From Flavobacteriaceae bacterium PRS1 (GTDB taxonomy: Bacteria > Bacteroidota > Bacteroidia > Flavobacteriales > Flavobacteriaceae): a DNA stretch of 48,974 nt. The stretch covers positions 1-48,974 of the forward strand of contig RDRZ01000017.1 in assembly GCA_003709165.1 (NCBI GenBank), written 5' to 3'. Below the pieces are notes generated by a model. It ran no database searches. It had not been told where the DNA came from and saw only the letters and a list, made by a program, of their open reading frames with translations. How positions within the stretch are numbered: position 1 is the stretch's first letter; each line of letters starts with the position of its first letter. Below are positions 34,858-42,212 of the stretch, one piece after another. The position numbers and the translations under genes were made by a program.

Positions 34858-35448
34858 ATGATTATGAGACAAGAGTTTATTACTGATGCTGTATTGGTCA
34901 GCAACTACATACATGGAGACGAGCAGTCTCTTTCGGTCTTAATTAATAGACACAAGCAAAAAATTTACAGTTTTATTTATTCGAAGGTTTATGACAGAGA
35001 CGTTACCGAAGATGTTTTTCAGGATACTTTTATAAAAGTTATTAAAACCCTAAAACTTGGAAAATACAATGAAGAAGGTAAATTTTTACCTTGGGTAATG
35101 CGTATTGCCCATAATTTGGTTATCGATCATTTTAGAAAAAACAGTCGTATGCCAAAATTTGATAACAGTAATGATTTTAATATTTTCTCTGTTTTAAGTG
35201 ATTCTTCATTAAATGCTGAAAAATCTATCATAAAAAGTCAGATAGAAGAAGATATAAAACGCTTGATAGAAGAGCTACCTGAAGATCAAAAAGAAGTATT
35301 AATAATGCGTATTTATAACGATATGAGTTTTAAAGAAATTTCGGAAAACACTGGAGTTAGCATCAATACTGCATTGGGAAGAATGCGTTACGCTTTAATT
35401 AATTTAAGAAAGGTAATAGAAAAACATAATATAGTTTTAACAAATTAA
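34858..35448 (+). CDS. ECF-type RNA polymerase sigma factor
   Basis: A 196-residue (or 194 from the ATG at 34864) sigma-70 factor with only regions 2 and 4. Region 2 is about 20-100 (DVTEDVFQDTFIKVIKTL, FLPWVMRIAHNLVIDHFRK). Region 4 is about 130-190 (LPEDQKEVLIMRIYNDMSFKEISENTGVSINTALGRM). Expected role: direct polymerase to a stress- or envelope-related regulon. No typical anti-sigma gene follows; instead a 47-residue protein is encoded 62 bases downstream. Neighbours are repair and peroxide genes (uvrA, nth, bcp). The gene itself has a housekeeping-type promoter. Confidence 0.92.
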   Translation: MIMRQEFITDAVLVSNYIHGDEQSLSVLINRHKQKIYSFIYSKVYDRDVTEDVFQDTFIKVIKTLKLGKYNEEGKFLPWVMRIAHNLVIDHFRKNSRMPKFDNSNDFNIFSVLSDSSLNAEKSIIKSQIEEDIKRLIEELPEDQKEVLIMRIYNDMSFKEISENTGVSINTALGRMRYALINLRKVIEKHNIVLTN

Positions 35449-35510
35449 ACAATTAAGCAATAAATAAGTTTTTGCAGCGTTAGAAAGGTATAATAACCTT
35501 AAAATAACTA

Positions 35511-35654
35511 ATGGCAAAACTTTACATTGAAGATTCTAAACATCTTGAAACACTGAAACCGAGTGAAGAAACGGTAAATTTTCTTCTGAATTATTCTCAA
35601 GCTTTATGTATTATTGAATATAATAAATTAAAGTTTGAAGCGCTTTTAAACTAA
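35511..35654 (+). CDS. Small conserved-looking protein downstream of the sigma factor
   Basis: A 47-residue reading frame from ATG 35511 to TAA 35654: it starts MAKLYIEDSKHLETLKPSEE, has a helical middle (TVNFLLNYSQALCIIEYNKL) and ends KFEALLN. It lies between the sigma factor and a terminator at 35665, so it is probably the second gene of that transcript. I recall similar short proteins after ECF sigma genes in other Flavobacteriaceae. A regulatory partner of the sigma factor is possible but unproven; there is no transmembrane segment or zinc motif of known anti-sigma factors. Confidence 0.65.
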   Translation: MAKLYIEDSKHLETLKPSEETVNFLLNYSQALCIIEYNKLKFEALLN

Positions 35655-35664
35655 ACTTTGGTGA

Positions 35665-35700
35665 AAAAAGTCCTGATGACTAAACTTATCAGGACTTTTT
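35665..35700. terminator. Bidirectional terminator between sigma-factor operon and nth
   Basis: AAAAAGTCCTGAT (35665-35677) pairs perfectly with ATCAGGACTTTTT (35688-35700) around a 10-base loop. It ends the plus-strand transcript and, on the other strand, the nth transcript; the nth stop codon (35689-35691) is inside the stem. Confidence 0.92.
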
Positions 35701-36348
35701 GCTTTTGTAATATTCTTTTATTACAGATTTTCTCCCAATAGCCTTTGTAATAATATCTTTATCAATATCCCAACCTCGAGCAGGCGAATATTGGCGACCA
35801 TACCAAATAATTTGTAGATGTAAATCATTCCATATTTCTTTCGGAAATAATCGTTTAGCGTCTTTTTCGGTTTGGGTTACATTTTTTCCGTTACTTAAAT
35901 TCCATCGATACATTAAGCGATGAATATGCGTATCAACAGGAAATGCAGGAACACCAAATGCTTGAGACATGACAACACTTGCTGTTTTGTGTCCTACAGA
36001 TGGAAAAGATTCTAAAGCTTCAAAACTTTGAGGCACTTTTCCGTTGTATTTATCAATTATTATTTGTGATAAACCATAAATGGCTTTGCTTTTCATTGGA
36101 GAAAGTCCTACAGGTTTTATAATATCTCTAATTTCTTCAACAGTAAGTTTTACCATATCATTAGGGTTATCAGCTCTTTCAAAAAGTAATGGTGTAATTT
36201 TATTTACTCTAACATCTGTACTTTGAGCTGACAATAAAACTGCAATTAATAATGTATATGGATCTTTATTATCTAAAGGAATAGGGATTTCAGGATATAA
36301 TTGATTAAGTGTATTAATCACAAAATTTACCATTTCTTGTTTTATCAT
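35689..36348 (-). CDS. nth: Endonuclease III-family DNA glycosylase lacking the Fe-S cysteines
   Basis: A 219-residue base-excision-repair glycosylase/AP lyase for oxidised pyrimidines. The helix-hairpin-helix is LESFPSVGHKTASVV, with catalytic lysine K121 and catalytic aspartate D139 (FPVDTHIHR). The usual C-terminal 4Fe-4S loop (C-x6-C-x2-C-x5-C) is absent: the region reads WYGRQYSPARGWDIDKDIIT with no cysteine. I believe this is common in the lineage. It diverges from bcp with 37 bases between starts. A -7 box TATCTTTG for nth is at 36372-36379 on the minus strand. Its last codons form part of a terminator hairpin. Confidence 0.92.
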   Translation of the reverse strand: MIKQEMVNFVINTLNQLYPEIPIPLDNKDPYTLLIAVLLSAQSTDVRVNKITPLLFERADNPNDMVKLTVEEIRDIIKPVGLSPMKSKAIYGLSQIIIDKYNGKVPQSFEALESFPSVGHKTASVVMSQAFGVPAFPVDTHIHRLMYRWNLSNGKNVTQTEKDAKRLFPKEIWNDLHLQIIWYGRQYSPARGWDIDKDIITKAIGRKSVIKEYYKSKKS

Positions 36349-36385
36349 TAGCTTATATTTGTAAAGAAATTCAAAGATAACAATT

Positions 36386-36841
36386 ATGACTACACTTAAA
36401 ATAGGAGATATTGCACCAAATTTTATTTCTAAAGATCAAGACGGAAATACAATCTCGTTAAGTGATTATAAAGGGAAGAAACTCGTTTTATTTTTTTATC
36501 CTAAAGCAAGTACACCTGGTTGTACTGTTGAAGCTTGTAACTTAAGAGATAATTATGAACGGTTTCAATCTTTAGGGTATGAAATTTTGGGTGTGAGTGC
36601 TGATAATGAAAAAAGACAGTCGAATTTTAGAAACAGATTTAAATTTCCATACCCACTTTTGGCAGATGAAGATAAAACTGTAATTAATGCTTTTGAAGTT
36701 TGGGGACCAAAAAAATTTATGGGACGTACTTATGACGGAATTCATCGTACTACTTTTGTAATAGACGAAAACGGAATTATTGAAGATGTGATATTAAAAG
36801 TTAAAACCAAAGCGCATTCTAATCAAATCCTGAAGGTTTAA
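36386..36841 (+). CDS. bcp: Thioredoxin-dependent peroxiredoxin (Bcp type)
   Basis: A 151-residue peroxiredoxin that reduces hydrogen peroxide and organic hydroperoxides. The peroxidatic cysteine C46 is in ASTPGCTVEACNLRD and the resolving cysteine C51 is five residues later, the atypical 2-Cys arrangement of Bcp/PrxQ. The thioredoxin-fold core (KKLVLFFYPK) precedes it. A -7 box TATATTTG is at 36354-36361; the nearest TTG (36337) gives a short 14-base spacer. It ends one base before the stop of the convergent 482-residue gene. Confidence 0.94.
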   Translation: MTTLKIGDIAPNFISKDQDGNTISLSDYKGKKLVLFFYPKASTPGCTVEACNLRDNYERFQSLGYEILGVSADNEKRQSNFRNRFKFPYPLLADEDKTVINAFEVWGPKKFMGRTYDGIHRTTFVIDENGIIEDVILKVKTKAHSNQILKV

Positions 36842-36842
36842 T

Positions 36843-38291
36843 TTAGGTTTTAACACGTCTTCTTGAATATCCAAATAAGTGTTGGTCTTTTATTATTTCA
36901 GAAATACCTTGGGGTAACATTTCTTCCCAACCTTCATCTCCATTAGCAATCATTTTAAGTACTTTTCTTGATAGGATATTTAGTATATCCGGATTAAAGT
37001 CTTTTATATCAAGCATTTTTCCGTTGTATTTAAAGAACTTATACAATTCTTTCATACGAGGATGGACTTTAAGAGTTTCGCTTGTAATAAATTCGCCGGT
37101 TTCTTTATCTTTAAGAGGATACAAATACACTTTTAAATCTTTAAAGAACAGTTTACCAAAAGCTTCTAATATACCTCCACTTAAGTGTCTGTAATATTTT
37201 TCATCAAATATTTGAATGAGATTATAAACTCCCATTGCCAATGCCATTCTTGCTTTGGTAAATTCAGAGAAATATTCTACCAATCTATAATACTCTTGAA
37301 AATTGGTAATCATTACATTTTGTCCCAAAGAGCATAATAGTTCAGCTCTATCTAAAAAATCCCGTTCATTAATTTCGCCTTCAGCACGTAAATTGGCTAA
37401 TGTAATTTCGAATATTACTTTAGTATTATCCTTATCAACCGTTTTTTCATTTAAAAACAGCTCCTGTGCTTTTTCAAACATATCCATATTTACTTTGGTA
37501 ACAGGTCTAAAACTGCCTCGAAGTGCAAGGATATTTTTTTTATATAAAGCTTGTGCTGGTAAAAGGTTGTTGCCATCAGGTCCAAACATAACGGCATCTG
37601 TCATCCCATTTTTTACCAACTGCAAACTCATTAACCTATTATCCACATAAGTGAATCTTGCTCCGGAAAAGTTAATCATATCAATTTCAATCTGATCACT
37701 TTCAATCTGATCATACAATGATTTTACTATTTCCTTTGGACTATCATGCATATAAAATCCGCCAAAAATCAGGTTTACACCTAACATGCCTAAAGTTTCC
37801 TGTTGCAATTGTGTATTGGTTTGTTTAAAGCGTAGGTGTAAAACAATTTCGTTATAATCTTCTAAAGGATCTAACTGAAATTTAACACCAATCCAACCAT
37901 GACCTTTAAATTTTTTAGAAAAATCGATAGTAGCTACAGTATTTGCATACGAGAAAAATAATTTTTCCGGATGTTTCTTTCTGCTCAATCTGTCTTCCAT
38001 GAGATTAATTTCATGGGTAAGCATTCGTTTTAAACGTGGTTGAGTAACGTATCTCTGATCTGGCTCTATACCATAAATAGCATCAGAAAAATCCTTATCG
38101 TAAGCAGACATTGCTTTGGCTATGGTTCCAGAAGCACCACCAGCTCTAAAAAAATTACGAACAGTTTCTTGTCCAGCACCTATTTCGGCAAAAGTTCCGT
38201 AAATATTTTCGTTAAGATTTATTTGTAATGCTTTCTGCTTGATTGTTAAAACTTTACTTATTTCTCTATCACCTTTTAATTTTACAGACAT
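36843..38291 (-). CDS. Conserved cytosolic protein of unknown function (482 aa)
   Basis: A large soluble protein without signal peptide or membrane segments. The N-terminal quarter has IYGTFAEIGAGQETVRNFFR followed by AGGASGTIAKAMSAYDKDFS, a conserved-looking glycine-rich segment. The middle contains VNLIFGGFYMHDSPKEIVKS and NLLPAQALYKKNILALRGSF, and the C-terminus is helical with a basic end (GYSRRRVKT). I recall close relatives in Bacteroidota and cyanobacteria carrying misleading names (nicotinate-nucleotide adenylyltransferase, TonB-dependent receptor); the sequence shows no motif of either. Function unknown. It is a single gene convergent with bcp. Confidence 0.85.
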   Translation of the reverse strand: MSVKLKGDREISKVLTIKQKALQINLNENIYGTFAEIGAGQETVRNFFRAGGASGTIAKAMSAYDKDFSDAIYGIEPDQRYVTQPRLKRMLTHEINLMEDRLSRKKHPEKLFFSYANTVATIDFSKKFKGHGWIGVKFQLDPLEDYNEIVLHLRFKQTNTQLQQETLGMLGVNLIFGGFYMHDSPKEIVKSLYDQIESDQIEIDMINFSGARFTYVDNRLMSLQLVKNGMTDAVMFGPDGNNLLPAQALYKKNILALRGSFRPVTKVNMDMFEKAQELFLNEKTVDKDNTKVIFEITLANLRAEGEINERDFLDRAELLCSLGQNVMITNFQEYYRLVEYFSEFTKARMALAMGVYNLIQIFDEKYYRHLSGGILEAFGKLFFKDLKVYLYPLKDKETGEFITSETLKVHPRMKELYKFFKYNGKMLDIKDFNPDILNILSRKVLKMIANGDEGWEEMLPQGISEIIKDQHLFGYSRRRVKT

Positions 38292-38369
38292 GGCTATTTT
38301 TTATAATACAAAAGTATAAAAAATTATAGAGCTATTTAAATAAATAAGCTCTATGTCAAATAAAATTGG

Positions 38370-38594
38370 TTGATAATTGAAATTCCAAATATCAAAGCAC
38401 AAATAACAAACAATATCCAAATTCTAAACTTCAATATTCAAGCATAAATTTTGTATCAAAAAAATATAATATGTTTAAAATGAATAAATAACAACATTAA
38501 GAATGATGTATAAAGAATGCTTTTTGTGATTTGGAATTTGTCTTTTGGAATTTTATAAAAAGTCTAATACTAACATAAATTTACCCACTACAAA
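38370..38594. repeat. Intergenic repeat (outer element, copy 2)
   Basis: The 407-base gap before the MBL gene holds this element and no gene. It begins TTGATAATTGAAATTCCAAA, contains CACAAATAACAAACAAT and TATCAAAAAAAT, and ends TTTTGGAATTTTATAAAA, then CATAAATTTACCCACTACAA. It matches both ends of 9831-10170 in the same order and orientation but lacks the inner repeat. Left and right parts are imperfectly inverted (AAATTCCAAAT against ATTTGGAATTT). Confidence 0.7.
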
Positions 38595-38698
38595 CGATAT
38601 AATACAATAAATAGATATTACATACTATAAAAATGGCTTTAAAATGATAAATTTGAAAAGTGTTGTGTTAAACTACAAATTTTAACTAAAAACTACAA

Positions 38699-39463
38699 TT
38701 GAGAATTACATTTTTAGGCACTGGTACTTCACAGGGAATTCCAATAATTGGAAGCGATCATCCTGTGTGCTTGAGTACTAATAAAAAAGATAAACGCTTG
38801 CGAGTTTCTGTTTTGTTGGAATGGGAGAATTATACGTATGTTATAGATTGTGGTCCAGATTTTAGGTACCAGATGTTAAGAGCCAATTGTAAAAAGATTG
38901 ATGGTATTTTGTTTACGCATGAGCATAGCGATCATGTTCTTGGAATGGACGATATAAGACCTTTCTTTTTTAATCAAGGTGCTCTGTCAATTTATGCACA
39001 TAAACGTGTACTAAAGGCTTTGCATAAGCGTTTTGAATATATTTTTGAAACCGAAAACAGATATCCTGGTGCACCTTCAGTTATTGAAAATGCTATTACA
39101 AATATCCCTTTTAAACTTCAAGGAGGAATTGAAGTAATTCCAATAAATGTATATCACAGTACATTGCAAGTATTTGGCTTCAGGTTTAATGATTTTGCAT
39201 ATCTAACAGACCTTAAAACTATTGAAGAAAAAGAAATTGAAAAGCTTAAGGGACTTAAAGTTTTGGTGGTAAATGCATTGCGAATAAAACCACATTATTC
39301 GCATTTTAATTTGGAGGAAGCCTTAGCTTTTATTGCGTTAATAAAACCGAAGAAGGCTTATTTAACTCATATTAGTCATTTATTAGGATTTCATGATGAG
39401 GTACAACAAAAATTGCCAAAAAACGTTTATTTGGCTTATGATAACTTGCAACTAAATTTATAA
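38699..39463 (+). CDS. MBL-fold metallo-hydrolase, PhnP-like
   Basis: A 254-residue metallo-beta-lactamase-fold protein. The metal motif is H74-x-H76-x-D78-H79 (LFTHEHSDHVLGMDDIRPF), with later ligands at YHSTLQVFGF, YLTD and THISH. The start is a TTG (38699): the family N-terminus MRITFLGTGTSQGIP begins exactly there and no ATG lies between it and an upstream stop. Relatives include PhnP, a cyclic phosphodiesterase; the Bacteroidota members are usually outside phosphonate operons, so the substrate is open. A -7 box TAAATTTG is at 38648-38655. The next gene begins one base after its stop. Confidence 0.9.
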   Translation: MRITFLGTGTSQGIPIIGSDHPVCLSTNKKDKRLRVSVLLEWENYTYVIDCGPDFRYQMLRANCKKIDGILFTHEHSDHVLGMDDIRPFFFNQGALSIYAHKRVLKALHKRFEYIFETENRYPGAPSVIENAITNIPFKLQGGIEVIPINVYHSTLQVFGFRFNDFAYLTDLKTIEEKEIEKLKGLKVLVVNALRIKPHYSHFNLEEALAFIALIKPKKAYLTHISHLLGFHDEVQQKLPKNVYLAYDNLQLNL

Positions 39464-39464
39464 T

Positions 39465-39974
39465 ATGAAAAAGAAAATATTTTTATACCTTTTTGTTTTT
39501 ACAATTTTATTAGTCATTTTTCAGTATGTGAATTCAAAAAGCATTTTAGAATCATACGAACATAAAATTGACAAATTACGTGAGAAGGTTGAAGTCTTTA
39601 AAGATTCTATTATTGCTTTAGAAGACGAGAATTTAGACCTTTTATATTTTAATATAGAGAATAACGATGATGCTTTGAGTTATTTTGAACGTGATGGTTA
39701 TGATACTTCTGAATTAATTCCTTTTATAAAAGACGAATTGTATAAGCTAAATGTTTATGAAGGTGACGATCATCCAATAGTACCTTATGCATCTATGACT
39801 GGAGGAAAGATATTAATTAATAAAGTAAGACTCTTAAATCATAAATGGATTATTGCCGACTTTTCTGATGGTAAATATTGGGGAGAACTATTTTTAACTT
39901 ATGAGATTATTGACAAGCAGAAATTAAAATTTAAGCTGATAGAATATTTCTTGTATCCTCCTCAATCGTATTAA
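39465..39974 (+). CDS. Membrane-anchored coiled-coil protein of unknown function
   Basis: A 169-residue protein with an N-terminal transmembrane anchor (MKKKIFLYLFVFTILLVIFQ), a predicted coiled coil (about 30-58, HKIDKLREKVEVFKDSIIAL) and a soluble C-terminal domain with KWIIADFSDGKYWGELFLTY that is probably in the periplasm. I recognise no family for certain. Its ATG follows the MBL-fold gene's stop by one base, so the two are co-transcribed and may work together. It converges on the esterase gene and their stop codons overlap in TTAA (39971-39974). Confidence 0.8.
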   Translation: MKKKIFLYLFVFTILLVIFQYVNSKSILESYEHKIDKLREKVEVFKDSIIALEDENLDLLYFNIENNDDALSYFERDGYDTSELIPFIKDELYKLNVYEGDDHPIVPYASMTGGKILINKVRLLNHKWIIADFSDGKYWGELFLTYEIIDKQKLKFKLIEYFLYPPQSY

Positions 39975-40621
39975 ATCCTAACTTTCAACCATTCTCTTAA
40001 CTCGTGAAAATTTTGAGGGGCTACTCCATGACCAACAGGAAACTCGCTGTATTGGTGTTTTATATTTAATGCTTGTAAAAACGCAGGTGTTTGTCGTGCC
40101 CAATCTACAGGAATTACTTGATCATCACTTCCATGTGAACAGTAAAAATCTAAATTAGAATAATCCTTACTGTGAAGATTCTCTGGTAAAATATCTTTGT
40201 TAATATAACCACTTAATGCAATTATATTCTTAACTTTTTCAGGATAAGTTAATGCAACTGCGTAGCTTAAAATAGTACCTTGACTAAAGCCTAAAAGTGT
40301 TACATTATTTGCATCTACAGGATAAGAATTACAAATTTCATCAATAAATTTTGAAATTAAATCGCGAGATGTTGCCGCTTGTACATTATCGTTCCATTTG
40401 CCCTTTTCGGCTTCAAAATTAATGGTGTACCAAGCATTTCCAAAAGGTTGCATGGTATAAGGCGCTTTTACAGAAATGATAAATAAAGCTGATGGTAACT
40501 CTGAAGCAAACGAAAATAAATCGTTTTCGTCACTACCATAACCATGCAGCATAATTAACAATGGAGCATTTTCTTGTAGAGAAGAACGTCTTGAAATATA
40601 ATGAAGGCTTAAATTTTTCAA
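39971..40621 (-). CDS. Alpha/beta hydrolase, phospholipase/carboxylesterase family
   Basis: A 216-residue soluble serine hydrolase. The nucleophile is S113 in LLGFSQGTILSY, with D167 (HGSDDQVIP) and H198 (EFPVGHGVAPQN) completing the triad. LIMLHGYGSDENDLF supplies the oxyanion region. It resembles carboxylesterase/lysophospholipase YpfH-type proteins. It is the last gene of a four-gene minus-strand operon (44131 to 39971) and begins 2 bases after the preceding gene. Its substrate is unknown; short-chain esters or lysophospholipids are typical of the family. Confidence 0.88.
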   Translation of the reverse strand: MKNLSLHYISRRSSLQENAPLLIMLHGYGSDENDLFSFASELPSALFIISVKAPYTMQPFGNAWYTINFEAEKGKWNDNVQAATSRDLISKFIDEICNSYPVDANNVTLLGFSQGTILSYAVALTYPEKVKNIIALSGYINKDILPENLHSKDYSNLDFYCSHGSDDQVIPVDWARQTPAFLQALNIKHQYSEFPVGHGVAPQNFHELREWLKVRI

Positions 40622-40623
40622 TG

Positions 40624-40953
40624 TTAATTTATATTTCTAAACCATTCTTGAAACTTTCTTCCTATGTACGGAATCTCTTTGTATTCTCCTTTATAAGCAC
40701 AATATAGTCCAAATAGCCAACACCCAAATGTAATAAACCATAAAATAGTTCCTAACCAACTGTCCATATACTTTTCTGTTACATTTGAAACGATTAACAT
40801 AATGATTAAGCCAAACATTTGCCTGATATGAAAAGCTGTAAAAGGATTCTTCTTTTCTAAATTCATAATCAATGCAATTAGTACACCTACAAAAGTAAAA
40901 TAACTTACTATCGCTAATGTTTTTCCTTGTTTTATGGTTTCTTCTGATGTCAT
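40624..40953 (-). CDS. Small multi-spanning membrane protein (DUF4870-like)
   Basis: A 109-residue protein with about three or four hydrophobic helices (LAIVSYFTFVGVLIALIMNL, MFGLIIMLIVSNV, LGTILWFITFGCWLFGLYCA) and the family-typical NPFTAFHIRQMFGL between the first two. It ends in a soluble basic tail. This looks like the Tic20/DUF4870 group of small membrane proteins, function unknown. It sits in the operon between the dihydroorotase homologue (5-base gap) and the esterase (2-base gap). Confidence 0.82.
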   Translation of the reverse strand: MTSEETIKQGKTLAIVSYFTFVGVLIALIMNLEKKNPFTAFHIRQMFGLIIMLIVSNVTEKYMDSWLGTILWFITFGCWLFGLYCAYKGEYKEIPYIGRKFQEWFRNIN

Positions 40954-40958
40954 AGTTA

Positions 40959-42212
40959 TTAGTTTAATATCTCTTTGTTATTGTTGTAAATTCCATAAAC
41001 TTTTCCGTATAATTTTGTATCTAAAAACATGCTATTCTTTGATTTAGAACTAATATCTTTTATTGAAAAAACAGATGTATTGTCAGGATTAAATAAAGTG
41101 ATATTCAGTTTATTACCAATGTTAATTGTTGATGTTTCTACACCAAATCGTTCTTTTCCTTTGGTCAATAAATCAATAGTTTTCTTTAAAGTAAATATAG
41201 AATTCAATGCTCCGAAGGCAGATTCTAAACCTATGGTTCCAAAAGCTGCAAAATCAAACTCAACCTTTTTAAGCTCGATATTTAACGGATTATGGTCGCT
41301 TGTAACCATATCTATCGTGCCATCTTTTAATCCAATAATTAAAGCATCAATATCGTTTTGTGTACGAAGTGGAGGAGAAACTTTAAAGCTGGTATCAAAA
41401 TCGTTAAGATTCTCGTCTGTAAAAATCAGATTATGAATCGCTACACTACAACTCACATTGAGTTTTTTATTTTTAGCATCTCGTATTAATTCTACCGATT
41501 TTGCTGTGGAAATGGTTGGAATATGCAATGTTCCATCAGTATACTCTAATATAAATAAATCTCTTGCGATTTGTAATTCTTCAGCTAAATTCGGAATGCC
41601 TTTTAAACCAAGAGTAGTGCTTGTTACGTTTTCATTCATTACACCTTTTCCAGAAATAGTTTGGTCTTGAGGAAAAGAACACACCAAGCCACCAAAGTTA
41701 CTGGCATATTGGAGCGCAATTATCATTAAGTTAGGATTTCTTATTGGTTTTTGGTAATCCGCAAAAGCAACAGCTCCAGCATTGTGCATGTCATACAATT
41801 CGGCAAGATGATTGCCATTACTTTGCTGTGTTAATGCGCCAATAGGATGCAAATCTACAGCGTGTTTCTCGGCTTTAGATTTTAAGAATGCTACATCAGT
41901 ATTTGTGCATATTATCGGATTTGTATTTGCGTTTACAGCAATATCAGTAAATCCTGACTTTGCTGCTGTATTTAATCCGTTGGCAATGGTTTCACGCTCT
42001 TCATAACCTGGTTCACCAAAGCTCACACTACTGTCAAACCATCCTTGTGAAACGTGTAAGTTTTCTAAAGTAATTTCTTTGTGATTGTTTGTGTTTTTAA
42101 TTTGATTTGCAATGTTAGAAATAATGCCTTTTTCAATTAAAATATCAACTTTTTTATTGTGGAAGTCACTTTTTGGGTCAATAATTATAGCCGATTTTAT
42201 AAGTAAGTTCAT
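40959..42212 (-). CDS. Dihydroorotase homologue without the metal ligands
   Basis: A 417-residue protein with the length and fold signature of type I dihydroorotases (IDPKSDFHNKKVDILIEKGI start, FGEPGYEERETIANGLNTAA, MVTSDHNP near 306). The metal site is gone: the DxHxH motif reads D60-S-S-V-S, the segment that normally ends in HAED reads CSFPQD (178-183), and the second histidine of HxxHVST is T233 (HIPTIST). D306 remains. It is therefore probably a non-catalytic homologue, comparable to the inactive DHOase-like PyrC' that assembles with aspartate transcarbamoylase in some bacteria. Databases would probably call it dihydroorotase. It overlaps the upstream BatA-like gene by 4 bases. Confidence 0.88.
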   Translation of the reverse strand: MNLLIKSAIIIDPKSDFHNKKVDILIEKGIISNIANQIKNTNNHKEITLENLHVSQGWFDSSVSFGEPGYEERETIANGLNTAAKSGFTDIAVNANTNPIICTNTDVAFLKSKAEKHAVDLHPIGALTQQSNGNHLAELYDMHNAGAVAFADYQKPIRNPNLMIIALQYASNFGGLVCSFPQDQTISGKGVMNENVTSTTLGLKGIPNLAEELQIARDLFILEYTDGTLHIPTISTAKSVELIRDAKNKKLNVSCSVAIHNLIFTDENLNDFDTSFKVSPPLRTQNDIDALIIGLKDGTIDMVTSDHNPLNIELKKVEFDFAAFGTIGLESAFGALNSIFTLKKTIDLLTKGKERFGVETSTINIGNKLNITLFNPDNTSVFSIKDISSKSKNSMFLDTKLYGKVYGIYNNNKEILN

